64,000 bases of DNA, taken from the NCBI RefSeq assembly GCF_019711515.1, contig NZ_JAIGNO010000011.1, positions 1 to 64,000 on the forward strand, given 5' to 3'. The position numbers and the translations under genes are program-made. This DNA is from Qipengyuania qiaonensis (GTDB lineage: Bacteria; Pseudomonadota; Alphaproteobacteria; Sphingomonadales; Sphingomonadaceae). Shown here in pieces: positions 18,164-28,707 of the stretch. Within the stretch, counting starts at the first letter, position 1. Each line of letters starts with the position of its first letter. The notes under the pieces are model-generated. The model ran no database searches, had not been told where the DNA came from, and saw only the letters and a list, made by a program, of their open reading frames with translations.

Positions 18164-19962
18164 GTTCGCTTCACGACATGGTAAACGGCCTCGTTGCCGA
18201 GCAAGAGGCGTCGCCCGGCAAGCATCTGCCCGAAATTGCTGCGACAATGCGCTTCGCGGACATCGTCGGAAGCTCAGAGCCTGCAGCCCAGCAAGGATTC
18301 AGAGGCTGGCTCAATCGTAAGTCGGTCGGCGAAAAGTTGCGTGCCATTTCTCTCGCCACCATCGCGATAGTGTTTCTCAGCCTGTTCGGAACATTCGTAG
18401 GCGGATATCTGGCGCTGGATGCGCGCACCGAACGTATGGCGATCTCCTCCGCCGCCTTGGCCGCCGAACGGATGGTGGCCGACACCAATGAAGGGCGCCT
18501 CTTCGTCCAGCGCTATGCGGTATCGGGCGATCGGAGCGATCTGATCGACGCGCTCGAATCCTTCACCGAAACCGATCGCGATCTCACGGTTCTGAAAGGC
18601 CATGCCGCAAACTCGGCATCATCGGTTCTTCCGCGCCTGGCGGAACTCGACAACATGCTTTCGCGAATTCGCATGCGCGTAACGGATGCGCAGAAGTCGC
18701 GCGGCACCCAAGCCCAATGGCAGGAGTTCTCGGATAGCATATATGTCGAAGGTCAGGCGTTCGTCGATCAGGCGATCCAGGCGCGCGAAGATATCGAACG
18801 TATCGGCGAAGCATCGGACACGGCGACACAAACGATGGTTCTTTGGTTGTTCGTCGGCTTCTTCGGCATAGCCATCACCGGGCTATCCGTTGCCTGGATA
18901 AGCTCCAGAGTGCTCGGTCGCGATGTCTCAGGTACGCTGAGCCGGATGACCGATGTCGCAACACGCCTCGCCCATGGCGAAAAGAACATCCATATTCCCG
19001 CTACGCACCGGCACGATGAGATTGGCGACCTCGCTCGGGCACTCGAGATATTCCTTCAGGCGGCCCGACAGATCGAACTGCTTGCTCAGGAACGCGAAAC
19101 GCTTCAGCGCGAACGAGGCAGGGAACTGGTCGTTTTCGCGAAAAAGTTTGAAGCCACGGTCGGCGACGTCGTCAATGGGGTAGCTTCGGCGTCCACCCAG
19201 TTGCAGACCACCGCTGGTTCGATGGCCGACACTGCCGAGCAGGCGACGACCCAGGCATCTATCGTTTCGTCGTCGATGACACATGCATCGCACGGTGTGA
19301 CGGCGGCGGCAGCGGCATCGGACGAATTCGCCATGTCGATCGGCGAGATCAGCCGCCAAGCGGCGCATTCCGCCGAACTTGCCCGCAAGGCAACGGATAC
19401 AGCCGGCGGCGCCGACGAAAAAATCTCGGCTCTTGCCGTCTCCGCCGGTCAGGTCGGCCAGATCGTCGAACTGATCCAGTCGATCGCGAAACGGACCAAT
19501 CTCCTCGCGCTCAATGCCTCGATCGAAGCAGCGCGTGGAGGAGAAGCGGGTCGAGGATTCGCGGTTGTCGCCAGCGAAGTCAAGGAACTGGCCGCCCAGA
19601 CCAGCCGCGCCACGGAGGATGTCGCGCGGCAGATCCGCGCAATGCAGGATTCGACCGGTGCCAGCGTAAGTGCGCTGCGCTCGATTGTCGGTCAGATCAA
19701 GGAATTGGAAGCTACGGCCATTTCCATCGCCAGTGCGGTGGATCAGCAATCGCTGGCCGGGCAGGATCTTGCGCGCAGCATCGGCCTCGCAGCCCGCTCT
19801 ACCGATGAAGTGTCGTCGAATATCGTCCATGTCCGCGAAGCCAGTCTGGCTACGGGCACCGCTGCCAATCAGGTGTTGAATTCATCGACCGAGCTCGAGG
19901 CACAGGCGAACACTCTGAAATCCCAGGTTGCGAGCTTCCTGCAGCACGTCCGGGCGGCTTAA
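18160..19962 (+). CDS. methyl-accepting chemotaxis protein with periplasmic sensor
   Basis: A 600-residue chemoreceptor. About 60 cytoplasmic residues precede TM1 (about 63-86), a helical periplasmic domain of roughly 140 residues (about 87-225) and TM2 (about 226-250). Then comes HAMP, ending near [14 protein letters not shown], and the signalling domain. The hairpin tip is seen in [40 protein letters not shown]. The signalling half is nearly identical to that of the next gene. No C-terminal CheR-tether pentapeptide is present. The ATGA overlap with the GGDEF/EAL gene implies coupled translation. Ligand unknown. Confidence 0.9.
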   Translation: MSSLHDMVNGLVAEQEASPGKHLPEIAATMRFADIVGSSEPAAQQGFRGWLNRKSVGEKLRAISLATIAIVFLSLFGTFVGGYLALDARTERMAISSAALAAERMVADTNEGRLFVQRYAVSGDRSDLIDALESFTETDRDLTVLKGHAANSASSVLPRLAELDNMLSRIRMRVTDAQKSRGTQAQWQEFSDSIYVEGQAFVDQAIQAREDIERIGEASDTATQTMVLWLFVGFFGIAITGLSVAWISSRVLGRDVSGTLSRMTDVATRLAHGEKNIHIPATHRHDEIGDLARALEIFLQAARQIELLAQERETLQRERGRELVVFAKKFEATVGDVVNGVASASTQLQTTAGSMADTAEQATTQASIVSSSMTHASHGVTAAAAASDEFAMSIGEISRQAAHSAELARKATDTAGGADEKISALAVSAGQVGQIVELIQSIAKRTNLLALNASIEAARGGEAGRGFAVVASEVKELAAQTSRATEDVARQIRAMQDSTGASVSALRSIVGQIKELEATAISIASAVDQQSLAGQDLARSIGLAARSTDEVSSNIVHVREASLATGTAANQVLNSSTELEAQANTLKSQVASFLQHVRAA

Positions 19963-19979
19963 CCCCATTTCAAGCAATT

Positions 19980-20011
19980 CCCCCCTAAGGTTTATGCGAT
20001 CTTAAGGGGGG
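19980..20011 (+). other. hairpin next to the ribosome site of the second chemoreceptor gene
   Basis: Six C plus TAAG (19980-19989) pair with CTTAAGGGGGG (20001-20011), with one unpaired A and an 11-nt loop. The right arm ends about nine bases before the ATG at 20021 and next to the GAGG ribosome site. It follows the previous stop by 17 bp, so it may be an attenuating terminator or a translational control element. Confidence 0.5.
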
Positions 20012-20020
20012 ATCCCGAGG

Positions 20021-21364
20021 ATGAATGCACATAGTTCAATCATGGCCGACGACCTCATCCGTGAGATCGCCGATGTCGAAGTCGCGAACGCGCCGAACGC
20101 TCGTCAATTGACCGGACTGAACCAGTGGTTCATGGCTAAGTCGTTGGCGACAAAGGCCAGGATTGCCTCGTTCTTTTCACTTGGCGGAATGACCGCGATT
20201 GCGATCCTTGCACAGTTCGGATTGTTTTTTCCGTCCTTTGCGGCAACGGCGCAGATACTGATTATATCGATCCTCTCGCTCGCACTGGTCGGCGGAATTG
20301 CCAGCCTGCGCTTCGTGCTGAAACACGTTATCGAACCCTATCTGAAAGTGAGCGACGACATGGCGCGTCTGGCCAGGGGAGAACGCGACTTCGAGGTGGC
20401 CAATACCGATCGGATCGACGAGATCGGTGAACTTGCGCGTTCCTTCGAGGTTTTTCTCAGGTCAGGCCACAAGCTCGACGAACTCTTTGCTGCTCGCAAA
20501 GCGAACGCGGAAGCGCGCAAAGCTGAGTTGATGCGGATGGCCAATGAATTCGAAAGCGGGATAGGCGATGTCGTTGGCGGTGTCGCCGCCGCTGCCAGCC
20601 AGCTCAATGCTACGGCATCGGGCATGGCTGCGACTGCGGAGCAAGCATCTAGTCAGTCGCAGCTCGTCACATCCTTGATGGAGCAGGCCAATAGTGGAGC
20701 AACCGCCGCAGCCGCGGCATCGGATGAATTCGCCATGTCGATCGGCGAGATCAGCCGTCAGGCCTCGCACTCGGCAGACCTCGCCCGTCGAGCCACCGAC
20801 GCGGCGAACGGAGCGGACGAGACGATTTCCACCCTTGCCTCCTCGGCAGAGCAGGTCGGTCAGATCGTCGAACTCATCCAGTCGATCGCCCAGCGCACTA
20901 ACCTGCTTGCGCTCAATGCCTCGATCGAGGCTGCGCGTGGTGGAGAAGCCGGACGCGGCTTTGCCGTCGTCGCGAGCGAAGTGAAAGAGCTCGCAGCGCA
21001 GACCAGTCGCGCGACCGAAGAGGTTGCCGAGCAGATCCGCACCATGCAGCATTCGACAGGGGCGAGCGTGGGCGCTTTGCGGTCGATCGCGGAACAGATC
21101 AAGGAACTGGAAACGACCGCCATCTCGATCGCGAGCGCGGTCGATCAGCAATCGGTCGCCGGACAGGATCTGGCACGGAGCATAGACCTTGCCGCACGTT
21201 CCACCGACGAAGTGTCGGCACATATCGACGAGGTGCGCGAGACGAGTCTCGCTACCGGCAGCGCAGCCAGTCAGGTTCTCAATTCAGCTAGCGAACTGGA
21301 AGGTCAGGCAAGCGCCCTCAAGAGCCGAGTGGACGCATTCCTCGGGCAGATTCGGGCAGCCTGA
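20021..21364 (+). CDS. methyl-accepting chemotaxis protein lacking a large sensor domain
   Basis: A 447-residue chemoreceptor whose two transmembrane helices (about 47-68 and 76-97) are separated by only a few residues, so there is essentially no periplasmic domain. A HAMP segment ([12 protein letters not shown] to [14 protein letters not shown]) leads into the signalling domain with the usual [42 protein letters not shown] core split by few changes from its upstream neighbour. It probably senses an intracellular or membrane signal, or serves within mixed arrays. ATG 20021 follows GAGG; ATG 20042 is an alternative. Confidence 0.88.
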   Translation: MNAHSSIMADDLIREIADVEVANAPNARQLTGLNQWFMAKSLATKARIASFFSLGGMTAIAILAQFGLFFPSFAATAQILIISILSLALVGGIASLRFVLKHVIEPYLKVSDDMARLARGERDFEVANTDRIDEIGELARSFEVFLRSGHKLDELFAARKANAEARKAELMRMANEFESGIGDVVGGVAAAASQLNATASGMAATAEQASSQSQLVTSLMEQANSGATAAAAASDEFAMSIGEISRQASHSADLARRATDAANGADETISTLASSAEQVGQIVELIQSIAQRTNLLALNASIEAARGGEAGRGFAVVASEVKELAAQTSRATEEVAEQIRTMQHSTGASVGALRSIAEQIKELETTAISIASAVDQQSVAGQDLARSIDLAARSTDEVSAHIDEVRETSLATGSAASQVLNSASELEGQASALKSRVDAFLGQIRAA

Positions 21365-21426
21365 TTCGGTTGCAGGGGCAAACCGCAGATGACGGTGCGT
21401 AGCTGGGCCGGCTCTGTCTCTACCGG

Positions 21427-24400
21427 TTACTCCCACCAATAGGGTCTTCGGCGCGCAGTACCCGTCTCAACCTCGTTCATGGTGCGCGCATCGTAAAGCC
21501 GCCCACCGAGCATGACGCGATCGATCTTGTCCGAGTTGCGGATATTCTCGCTCGGATCGGCGGAAAGCACAAGCAGGTCGGCGAGCTTGCCAACCTCCAG
21601 GCTGCCGATATCCTGGTCCATGCCCAGCGATTTTGCCGGCTCGATAGTGCCGGCCCGCAGAGCCTCTACAGCCCTCATCCCGCCGCGGGCGAAACTCCAC
21701 AGCTCCCAGTGCGCGGCAACCCCGGCCTGCTGGCCGTGTGCTCCGATGCTCACCTTGACACCGCGATCGGCAAGCTTCTTGGCCTCGCGCGCTGCTTCGT
21801 CGTCGACGAAGGCCCAATCGGGAGCGGTGATCCTGCGCGCGGTTTCCGCAATCAGCTGACGCGGCGGGGTGTGGACCATAAGCGGATTGTCGAAGACGTC
21901 GGTCGCCTGCCGCCAGTAGGGATCGCCGGCAAGACCGCCATAGGTCACCACCAGAGTAGGCGTGTAGTTCGACTGCGAGCCTTCCCAGAATTGCAACACG
22001 TCCTCGTAGAAGACCTCGCCCGGAACATTGTGCTCGATGGTCGAATTGCCGTCCGCAATGAGGTTCATATCCATGCCGAACAGCGATCCGCCCTCGGCCA
22101 CGACCAGCATGTTCTCGGCGCGTGCGGCCGCGACGACCTGCTGGCGCTGTTCGCGCCGGGGCTGGTTGTAGTTCTTGATCGAGATCCCGCCTTGCGCCTT
22201 GATCCGCCGGATATGCGCCAGCGCATCCTCGTAGCTGTCGATCCGGGCATATACACTCGGTGCCTTGGCCCCGTACACGATCTCCGCGGTCGAGAAGATC
22301 CGCGGGGCGAGCAATGTTCCAGCCTGCTGACGCTCCGCAGCCGAAAAGATCATGCTGGCGCTGGACGAAGGATCGTGGATAGTCGTGGTGCCCATGGCCA
22401 GGTTCTGGACCAGCGACCAGTTCTGCTGCGGCACGAGGTCGCCCTCACCCTGCGGCCCGTGCGCGTGTGCATCGACGAGGCCGGGCATGATCGTCTTGCC
22501 GCTCGCATCGATGACCGTGGCACCCTGGGGCACCTCAATCGACGAAGCCGGGCCGATGGCGGAAATCCGATCACCGGTGATGACTATGGTACCATTGGCG
22601 ATTTCCCCCGCGCCGTCGCCGGCCATGGTGAGAATTTTTCCGCCGGTAATAGCCACGGTTCCGCGCGGCTTGTCGGCAGCAACAGTGCGCTCGAGCGATG
22701 TGCCGCTGGCGGGTGCGGCGAATTTCGGCGCATCCTTGTCCTTCGGCGCGCTCGCAAACATCGAGGCCACGCTGGCGCGATAGAGGACCGGGCCCATCGA
22801 CCAGGTGAGCATACCGCCGTCTTCGGTCCAACCGATATAGTCGGCTCCGCCTTTCGAAGCGCGGACGACCGGCAGAGAGCTGGCTTCCTCGCCTACCGTC
22901 ACTGCCTGCCCACCGGGCAGCAGGGGCATGGCGAAGGCCTCGTAATTCTCGCGGAAAGCGACGAAATCGCCGCGCGGGCTGACATGATATTCGGTCGCTA
23001 GTTCGCCTTCGGCATGAACCTGCCGCGCCTCGCCATCGAGATCGGCGGAAAGCAGTTGCAGCTTGTTTTCGTTGCGACCGAGCATGAAGACGCGATCATT
23101 GTCCGCTCCGAACTGCGGTCTTGTTGTATCCCGTGCGATGAGAACCGGTGTGCCTCCCGAAGCACTGACGCGATATACGCCCTCGTTCTCGGAGAATTCG
23201 GGGGAGGTCAGATAGCCGCCCGAGCGTTTCTCGAACACGATCGCATTGCCGTCGGGCGAGAAGCGGGGATGCGCGTAGTGACCTTGCATGCGGGTAACAG
23301 CACGGCTGTTGGAACCATTGGCATTCGCTGTCATGATCTGGCCAAGGCCGCTATCGGTCCAGCGAACATAGGTCAGCCGCCGTCCGTCGCGCGACCATGA
23401 CGGCCACAATTCGAGCGCGTCGTCGTCAGCGGAGGTCAGCCGCCTGGCAGTGCCGCCGGCAACGGGTTTCGCATAGAGCTTGCCAAGGCTTTCGAACACC
23501 ACCGTGCGCCCGTCGGGCGACACACTGGCGAAGCGCGGGATCCTGGCCGCGAAACTGTCGGGCGAAACGGGTATGGCCGGATGCGGTGCATCGGCCACGC
23601 CGCGCGTGTCGTCGATGCTGAACGGAATGACGCTGGCTCCGCTGCCATCGGCAGCCACCCGCTGCAATTTACCACCGGCCCACAACACGATGGAATTGCC
23701 GTCCGGCGTCCAGTCCATCAGCGGATAGAAGCCGTGGACGGCCCAGGTTTCCTGCATGTCCATGTCGAGATCGCCATAGACCATGCGCTGCTCGCCACTG
23801 GTCAGATCCTTGACCCAGAGTTCGGTCCGGTCCTTGTCGCGGCGGATGAAGGCGATACTCCTGCCGTCGGGCGAAGGTTGCGGACGCACCGCGCCGCCAT
23901 AGCCGCTGACCGCCGTGGTCACATCGCCCGTCGCCAGTTCGTAGCGCTCGATGGCAAACGTACCCTGAGTGGAATCCTGGGCATATTCGAAGATCGGACC
24001 GGGGGTCACGTTGCGCGAATAATACACCGCCTGGCCGTCCGGCGAATAGACGGGCTCGCCCAATTCTTTCTGCAGGGTTTCGCTCGCCCGCTTTACCAGC
24101 TGGACCCCGCCCCCGCCGGAAACGTGGTAGATCCAGATCTCGCCTGTGCCGAGCGAGCGCTCGGTCGTGAAATGCTTCTTGGCCACGATATAATTGCCGT
24201 CGGGCGACCAGCTCGCCTGGTTTATGAGGCGAAAATCCTCCTTGGTCAGCTGGCGCTTGTCCGCGCCATCGGCGTTCATGATCCAGATATTGTCGCCGCC
24301 GCCCCGGTCCGAGGTGAAGGCAATACGGCGCCCGTCGGGCGAAAAGCGCGGCTGCACTTCCCATGCCAGTCCCTCCGCAACGCGCGTGGGCGAGCCACCC

Positions 24401-24753
24401 GAAATCGGCATGGTATAGATATCGCCGAGCAGAGAAAAGGCGAGCATGCGTCCGTCGGGCGAGACGTCGACGTCCATCCATGTGCCTTCATCGGTACGGA
24501 TCGAAACCTGCCGGATGTTTGCTCCGCGTGGGGCCATGACATCCCACTTTTCCTCGTCCATGTCGGCGGCAGCAGGGTTGGCGGTTGCCGGAGCTGCCTG
24601 CACCGCCTGACCGCTGCCTTCCGCCGGGCCGTCCTCGGCAGACGCCTCGACCTCCTGCTCTTCGACCGGGTTCGGGCTAGGTTCGGGCTGCTGCGCAAAA
24701 GCGGCCTGGCTCGCAAAAAGTACGGCAAGGACGGAGGCGATACTGGTCTTCAC
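21427..24753 (-). CDS. secreted beta-propeller/amidohydrolase fusion protein
   Basis: An 1108-residue protein. A signal peptide (VLAVLFASQAAFAQ) and acidic linker precede repeated TolB/PD40 blades (SPDGR, SPDGNYI, SPDGQAV and so on, to about residue 670), then an amidohydrolase domain (about 700-1085). The domain holds HAHG (about 761), an IKNYN lysine region and IEH (about 906). The usual AHAHG is AEGG and the usual TDAG aspartate position is GAHG, so the metal set is altered. Probably a periplasmic peptidase-like hydrolase; substrate unknown. Start is GTG with AGGAG eight bases upstream. The LacI-type regulator ends 22 bp upstream on the same strand. Confidence 0.85.
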   Translation of the reverse strand: MKTSIASVLAVLFASQAAFAQQPEPSPNPVEEQEVEASAEDGPAEGSGQAVQAAPATANPAAADMDEEKWDVMAPRGANIRQVSIRTDEGTWMDVDVSPDGRMLAFSLLGDIYTMPISGGSPTRVAEGLAWEVQPRFSPDGRRIAFTSDRGGGDNIWIMNADGADKRQLTKEDFRLINQASWSPDGNYIVAKKHFTTERSLGTGEIWIYHVSGGGGVQLVKRASETLQKELGEPVYSPDGQAVYYSRNVTPGPIFEYAQDSTQGTFAIERYELATGDVTTAVSGYGGAVRPQPSPDGRSIAFIRRDKDRTELWVKDLTSGEQRMVYGDLDMDMQETWAVHGFYPLMDWTPDGNSIVLWAGGKLQRVAADGSGASVIPFSIDDTRGVADAPHPAIPVSPDSFAARIPRFASVSPDGRTVVFESLGKLYAKPVAGGTARRLTSADDDALELWPSWSRDGRRLTYVRWTDSGLGQIMTANANGSNSRAVTRMQGHYAHPRFSPDGNAIVFEKRSGGYLTSPEFSENEGVYRVSASGGTPVLIARDTTRPQFGADNDRVFMLGRNENKLQLLSADLDGEARQVHAEGELATEYHVSPRGDFVAFRENYEAFAMPLLPGGQAVTVGEEASSLPVVRASKGGADYIGWTEDGGMLTWSMGPVLYRASVASMFASAPKDKDAPKFAAPASGTSLERTVAADKPRGTVAITGGKILTMAGDGAGEIANGTIVITGDRISAIGPASSIEVPQGATVIDASGKTIMPGLVDAHAHGPQGEGDLVPQQNWSLVQNLAMGTTTIHDPSSSASMIFSAAERQQAGTLLAPRIFSTAEIVYGAKAPSVYARIDSYEDALAHIRRIKAQGGISIKNYNQPRREQRQQVVAAARAENMLVVAEGGSLFGMDMNLIADGNSTIEHNVPGEVFYEDVLQFWEGSQSNYTPTLVVTYGGLAGDPYWRQATDVFDNPLMVHTPPRQLIAETARRITAPDWAFVDDEAAREAKKLADRGVKVSIGAHGQQAGVAAHWELWSFARGGMRAVEALRAGTIEPAKSLGMDQDIGSLEVGKLADLLVLSADPSENIRNSDKIDRVMLGGRLYDARTMNEVETGTARRRPYWWE

Positions 24754-24775
24754 GGCGGTCTCCTGAAGGCGAAAG

Positions 24776-25804
24776 TCAGCGCACGCTGGCGCGTTCGACG
24801 AGATGGACTGCGACCCGTCGTTCGGGACGGTCGTGTTCGGCGGCAAGCGCTGTATCGATCAGCAGCATGCCGGCCTGGGCGAAATCGGGTTCCACAGTGG
24901 TCAATGGCGGGGCGCTGAATTCCCCCGAACCTAAACCATCGAAACCGATGACCCCGACATCTTTGGGTACGGAAATGCCGCGCGAAGCGAGTTCCTCCAG
25001 CGCGCCCAGCGCCATCGCATCGCAGGCGAAGAACAAGCCGTCGAACCCCGCGCCACCCTCGACGAGCTGGACGATGGCGTTGCGGCCTTGCGAAACGCGG
25101 TCCTCGCCCTCGCTGACTACAGCGTCCGCGGGGGCCAGTCCTGCGGCTTCCATGGCACTGCGGTACCCCTCGTAACGCTCGCGAAACTGGCGCTGGGACG
25201 ATGCCGTGTCGCCGACGAAGACAACCTGTTTGGCCCCACTTCGGACAAGCCTCTCTACGGCAAGCCGTCCGCCGTCGCGATTGTCGGACCGCACCCACAG
25301 GCTGTCGTCGAAGGGCGAGCCCCAGAAGGCCATTTTGCCCGATTTGTCGGCACAGGTTCGAAAATAGGTCCACGCGGCCTCGTTGGTCGCCGTGCCGATG
25401 ATCACCACGCCGTCTGCCTGCCGCCGCGCGACGTAATGCCCGAAGAACTCTTCGGGCTTGGCCTGAAAGGATACCAGCGCCTCGTATCCGCGCTCTGCCG
25501 CGGCGGCGCAGGTGCTGCCCAACAGACTGTAGTAAAAAGGATTGATCGCTGCCGGCCCCTGGCTTTCACGACCGATGACGACGATTGCAATCGTCCCGGT
25601 CTCTCCCCGTCGCAGGCCAGCCGCGCGAGCATTGACATGGTATCCAAGTTCGTCGGCGGCCAGTTGTACCCGGCGGCGGGTCGCCTCGGTGATCGTTTCG
25701 CTTCCCGACAGCGCTCGACTAACGGTCGACTGACTTACTCCGGCCCGTTCGGCGACATCGATAGAGGTTACCCTACGCATCCCGGGCTTATCGCTGTTAG
25801 TCAT
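24776..25804 (-). CDS. LacI family transcriptional regulator
   Basis: A 342-residue repressor-type protein. The N-terminal helix-turn-helix reads SIDVAERAGVSQSTVSRALSG and the hinge helix AADELGYHVNARAAGLRRG, followed by a periplasmic-binding-protein-like effector domain (IAIVVIGRESQG to the IGFDGLGSGEFSAPPLTTV segment). It likely binds a sugar or related metabolite. The effector is unknown; no sugar genes are adjacent. Cotranscription with the propeller/amidohydrolase gene suggests it may autoregulate that operon. Start ATG 25804; ATG 25780 is an alternative. It diverges from the PilZ gene across 129 bp. Confidence 0.9.
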   Translation of the reverse strand: MTNSDKPGMRRVTSIDVAERAGVSQSTVSRALSGSETITEATRRRVQLAADELGYHVNARAAGLRRGETGTIAIVVIGRESQGPAAINPFYYSLLGSTCAAAAERGYEALVSFQAKPEEFFGHYVARRQADGVVIIGTATNEAAWTYFRTCADKSGKMAFWGSPFDDSLWVRSDNRDGGRLAVERLVRSGAKQVVFVGDTASSQRQFRERYEGYRSAMEAAGLAPADAVVSEGEDRVSQGRNAIVQLVEGGAGFDGLFFACDAMALGALEELASRGISVPKDVGVIGFDGLGSGEFSAPPLTTVEPDFAQAGMLLIDTALAAEHDRPERRVAVHLVERASVR

Positions 25805-25933
25805 TTTTTACAGGCTCTCCCCTATGATTGTCGCCCTAACGCAGGCGTTTGGCGAAAGCGAGAGCGAAGCTTTTCTTGTGCGAAGACCTTCGTGATCGCC
25901 AATGCACGTCAAGGGGTAGAACGAGGGCCGGGA

Positions 25934-26239
25934 ATGTCCGTGGATCATCGCAGGGAAGCGCGCCATGTAGTCACGGTTGCGGGTCGCTATCGCCCGCGAC
26001 AGGGTGGTGCACGCGATGTCTGGATAAAGGACATTTCGGAATATGGCTGCAAGTTCTTCGACCGGTTCTCTGTACTCCAGACCAATTCGGCGATTCTCGT
26101 GAAAGTCGGCAATGTCGGACCAATCCCTGCCGACGTGAAATGGCGAAAACAGCACATCGTCGGGGCCGAGTTCGAGCAGCCTCTGCACCCTAGCGTGCTG
26201 GACCATATCATCCGCGAGATGGACCAAAGCGAAAGATAG
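25934..26239 (+). CDS. small PilZ-domain c-di-GMP binding protein
   Basis: A 101-residue protein made only of a PilZ domain. The arginine motif is in DHRREARH and the second motif in DISEYGCKF, which correspond to RxxxR and D/NxSxxG of c-di-GMP binders. It would act as a receptor for c-di-GMP, whose turnover enzyme is encoded at 16625-18163. Target unknown. ATG 25934 is preceded by GGCCGGGA. The surrounding frame is open far upstream, but the start fits the family. Confidence 0.8.
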   Translation: MSVDHRREARHVVTVAGRYRPRQGGARDVWIKDISEYGCKFFDRFSVLQTNSAILVKVGNVGPIPADVKWRKQHIVGAEFEQPLHPSVLDHIIREMDQSER

Positions 26240-26347
26240 GCGAGGGTGTCTGCCGTGAACCTGAAGAACACTTAGGTTGCGCACTGCAACCGAGACTGGC
26301 GCTTAGGCGAAGTCTGGGTTACGTTCTCCTCACTTGGGAGAGCAAAA

Positions 26348-27856
26348 ATGAAAAACATGGCCACCGATTTCGACGTGATGATCGTGGGTGCGGGGATTTC
26401 CGGCATCGGCATGGCGGCCCATATGAAAGAGAAGGCTCCGAACCACGGCTTCGTTATCGTCGAACGACGCGAAAACCTTGGCGGAACCTGGGATCTCTTC
26501 CGCTATCCCGGCATCCGGTCGGACAGCGACATGCACACGCTGGGCTTCGATTTCGAGCCGTGGAAGCATGAAAAATCGATAGCCGATGGCCCCTCTATCC
26601 TCGAATATCTCGATCGCATCGTCGACGAACGCGATATCCGCAAACATATCCGTTTCGGCCACAAGGTCCTCGCTGCCGACTGGCAGGAAAACGAGGCGCG
26701 CTGGCACGTCACGCTGGAAACTTCCGATGGCGAAAAGAAGCATCTTACCGCCAACTGGCTGTATCTCGGCTCAGGATACTACGACTATGACGAGCCCTAC
26801 GATCCCGGCTTCGACATCGGCGAATTCGAAGGGCAGGTAATCCACCCACAGTTCTGGCCCGAGGATCTCGACTATGCAGACAAGCACGTCGTCGTCATCG
26901 GCTCGGGTGCAACCGCCGTCACCATCGTCCCCTCGATGGCCGACAAAGCGGCCAGGGTCACCATGCTTCAGCGCACGCCCACCTGGATGTTCAGCCGCCC
27001 GGCGAAGGATGCGCTGGCCAATTTCCTGCGCAAGATCCTGCCCGAAAAAATCGCCTATCGGATGACGCGGTGGAAGAATATCACCTTGCAGGACTACAGC
27101 TTCAAGATGGCGCGCAACAAGCCCCAGAAGGTGAAGGACGGTCTGCACAAGCGCATCAGAAAATCGATGGGGCAGGATTGCGACCTGGCTCCCTTCACCC
27201 CGCCCTACAATCCTTGGGAACAGCGCCTGTGCCTCGTACCCGACGATGATCTGTTCGAAGCGATGAAACGCGGCAAGGCCGATGTGGTCACCGGCCGGAT
27301 CAAGGCTTTCGAGAAAGGGGGTGTGCGCCTGAACGACGACAGCTTCCTGCCGGCCGACATCGTGATCACCGCCACTGGCCTGAAGCTTGCTGTGGCAGGC
27401 AAGATCGCCCTGTCGAAGAACGGCCGGCCGATCGATCTGGCGCAGCATTTCTACTACAAGGGGTGCATGTTCTCGAACGTGCCGAACCTGGCGGTGGTGT
27501 TCGGCTATCTCAACGCGAGTTGGACTCTGCGAGCCGACATCAATTCCGATTTTATCTGCCGCGTCCTCACCGAAAGCAGGGCCAGGGACGCAGACGTTGC
27601 CGAACCGGTGCTGTCCCCGCAGGCCGCGGCGGCAATCGAAGAGGACGACATTTTCGACTTCTCTTCCGGCTACATCCAGCGCGGCAAGCATATCATGCCG
27701 CGCAACGCCGTGGCCTATCCCTGGCGGCTCAATCAGGAATATGTCCTCGACCGCAAGCGTATGAAAGAAGATCCGGTTGACGATGGACTGCTGGAATTTC
27801 GTCGTCATGGGGCCAATGCACGCGGAGCCGACGAGCAGCTCGAAGCTGCGGAGTAG
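26348..27856 (+). CDS. flavin-containing (Baeyer-Villiger-type) monooxygenase
   Basis: A 502-residue FAD/NADPH monooxygenase. The FAD Rossmann motif is VGAGISGIGMAAHM, followed by GGTWDLFRYPGIRSDSDM, a conserved segment of bacterial BVMOs/FMOs. The FMO-like fingerprint appears as FEGQVIHPQFWPED and the NADPH motif as VIGSGATAV. It probably oxidises a ketone or another lipophilic substrate in the cytoplasm. GGGAG stands before the ATG. The cinA-like gene follows after about 30 bp. Confidence 0.88.
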   Translation: MKNMATDFDVMIVGAGISGIGMAAHMKEKAPNHGFVIVERRENLGGTWDLFRYPGIRSDSDMHTLGFDFEPWKHEKSIADGPSILEYLDRIVDERDIRKHIRFGHKVLAADWQENEARWHVTLETSDGEKKHLTANWLYLGSGYYDYDEPYDPGFDIGEFEGQVIHPQFWPEDLDYADKHVVVIGSGATAVTIVPSMADKAARVTMLQRTPTWMFSRPAKDALANFLRKILPEKIAYRMTRWKNITLQDYSFKMARNKPQKVKDGLHKRIRKSMGQDCDLAPFTPPYNPWEQRLCLVPDDDLFEAMKRGKADVVTGRIKAFEKGGVRLNDDSFLPADIVITATGLKLAVAGKIALSKNGRPIDLAQHFYYKGCMFSNVPNLAVVFGYLNASWTLRADINSDFICRVLTESRARDADVAEPVLSPQAAAAIEEDDIFDFSSGYIQRGKHIMPRNAVAYPWRLNQEYVLDRKRMKEDPVDDGLLEFRRHGANARGADEQLEAAE

Positions 27857-27889
27857 CAATCGCGCGCATGCCGCGTTACGCCACCGTCC

Positions 27890-28648
27890 ATGACCGAACG
27901 CATCTACACCGCCGGACTCGTCGTCATCGGCGACGAGATCCTGTCCGGCCGCACCCACGACAAGAACATTGCGCAGGTCGCAAGCTGGCTCCAGGTGCAA
28001 GGTATTCGCCTGTCCGAAGTGCGCGTGGTCCCGGATGTAGTGGAGCGCATCGTCGAGGCGGTGAATGCGCTGCGCGAAGCCTATGACTACCTCTTCACCA
28101 CGGGCGGGATCGGTCCGACGCATGATGACATCACGGTCGACGCGGTAGCCGAAGCGCTTGGCGTTTCGGTGATCGTGCATCCCGAGGCGCGCGCAATTCT
28201 CGAGAAGTATTATACCAGCCGCGATCTCGAACTGACCGAGGCGCGATTGCGCATGGCGCGCGCGCCCGAGGGGGCGGAGCTCATCCCCAACCGCATGTCG
28301 GGCGCGCCGGGTATCAGGATCGGCAACATTCATCTGATGGCGGGCGTACCTCACATCACGGCGGGAATGCTCGACGCGCTGACCGGGACGCTGGAAGGCG
28401 GTGCACCGCTGCTGAGCGAGACGATCGGTTGCTGGACGCCCGAGAGCGAAGTCGCCGATATTCTGCGGCAGGTGGAAAAGGCGCATGTGGACTGCCAGAT
28501 CGGCAGCTACCCCTTCTTCCGGGAGGGCAGGGTGGGCGCAAACTTTGTCATCCGCTCAACCGATCAGGCCGAACTCAAGAGCTGCGTCGACAGCCTCTGC
28601 GACGGGCTTGCGACCGCGGGGTTCGATTTTACCCCCGGCGGAATCTGA
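27890..28648 (+). CDS. molybdopterin-binding protein, CinA N-terminal domain type
   Basis: A 252-residue protein beginning AGLVVIGDEILSGRTHDKN, with FTTGGIGPTHDDITVDAVAEALG and MAGVPHI, the MoeA/MogA-like fold of CinA. It lacks the C-terminal nicotinamide-nucleotide amidase domain of full CinA. The fold is linked to molybdopterin binding and to ADP-ribose hydrolysis in CinA; actual activity is not shown. No strong ribosome site is visible. It follows the monooxygenase closely. Confidence 0.85.
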   Translation: MTERIYTAGLVVIGDEILSGRTHDKNIAQVASWLQVQGIRLSEVRVVPDVVERIVEAVNALREAYDYLFTTGGIGPTHDDITVDAVAEALGVSVIVHPEARAILEKYYTSRDLELTEARLRMARAPEGAELIPNRMSGAPGIRIGNIHLMAGVPHITAGMLDALTGTLEGGAPLLSETIGCWTPESEVADILRQVEKAHVDCQIGSYPFFREGRVGANFVIRSTDQAELKSCVDSLCDGLATAGFDFTPGGI

Positions 28649-28707
28649 GCAAGCCTTTCCCGTTGTATAACACCCCGATAGGACAGGGGCGGAGGCGTTA
28701 GCGACGC

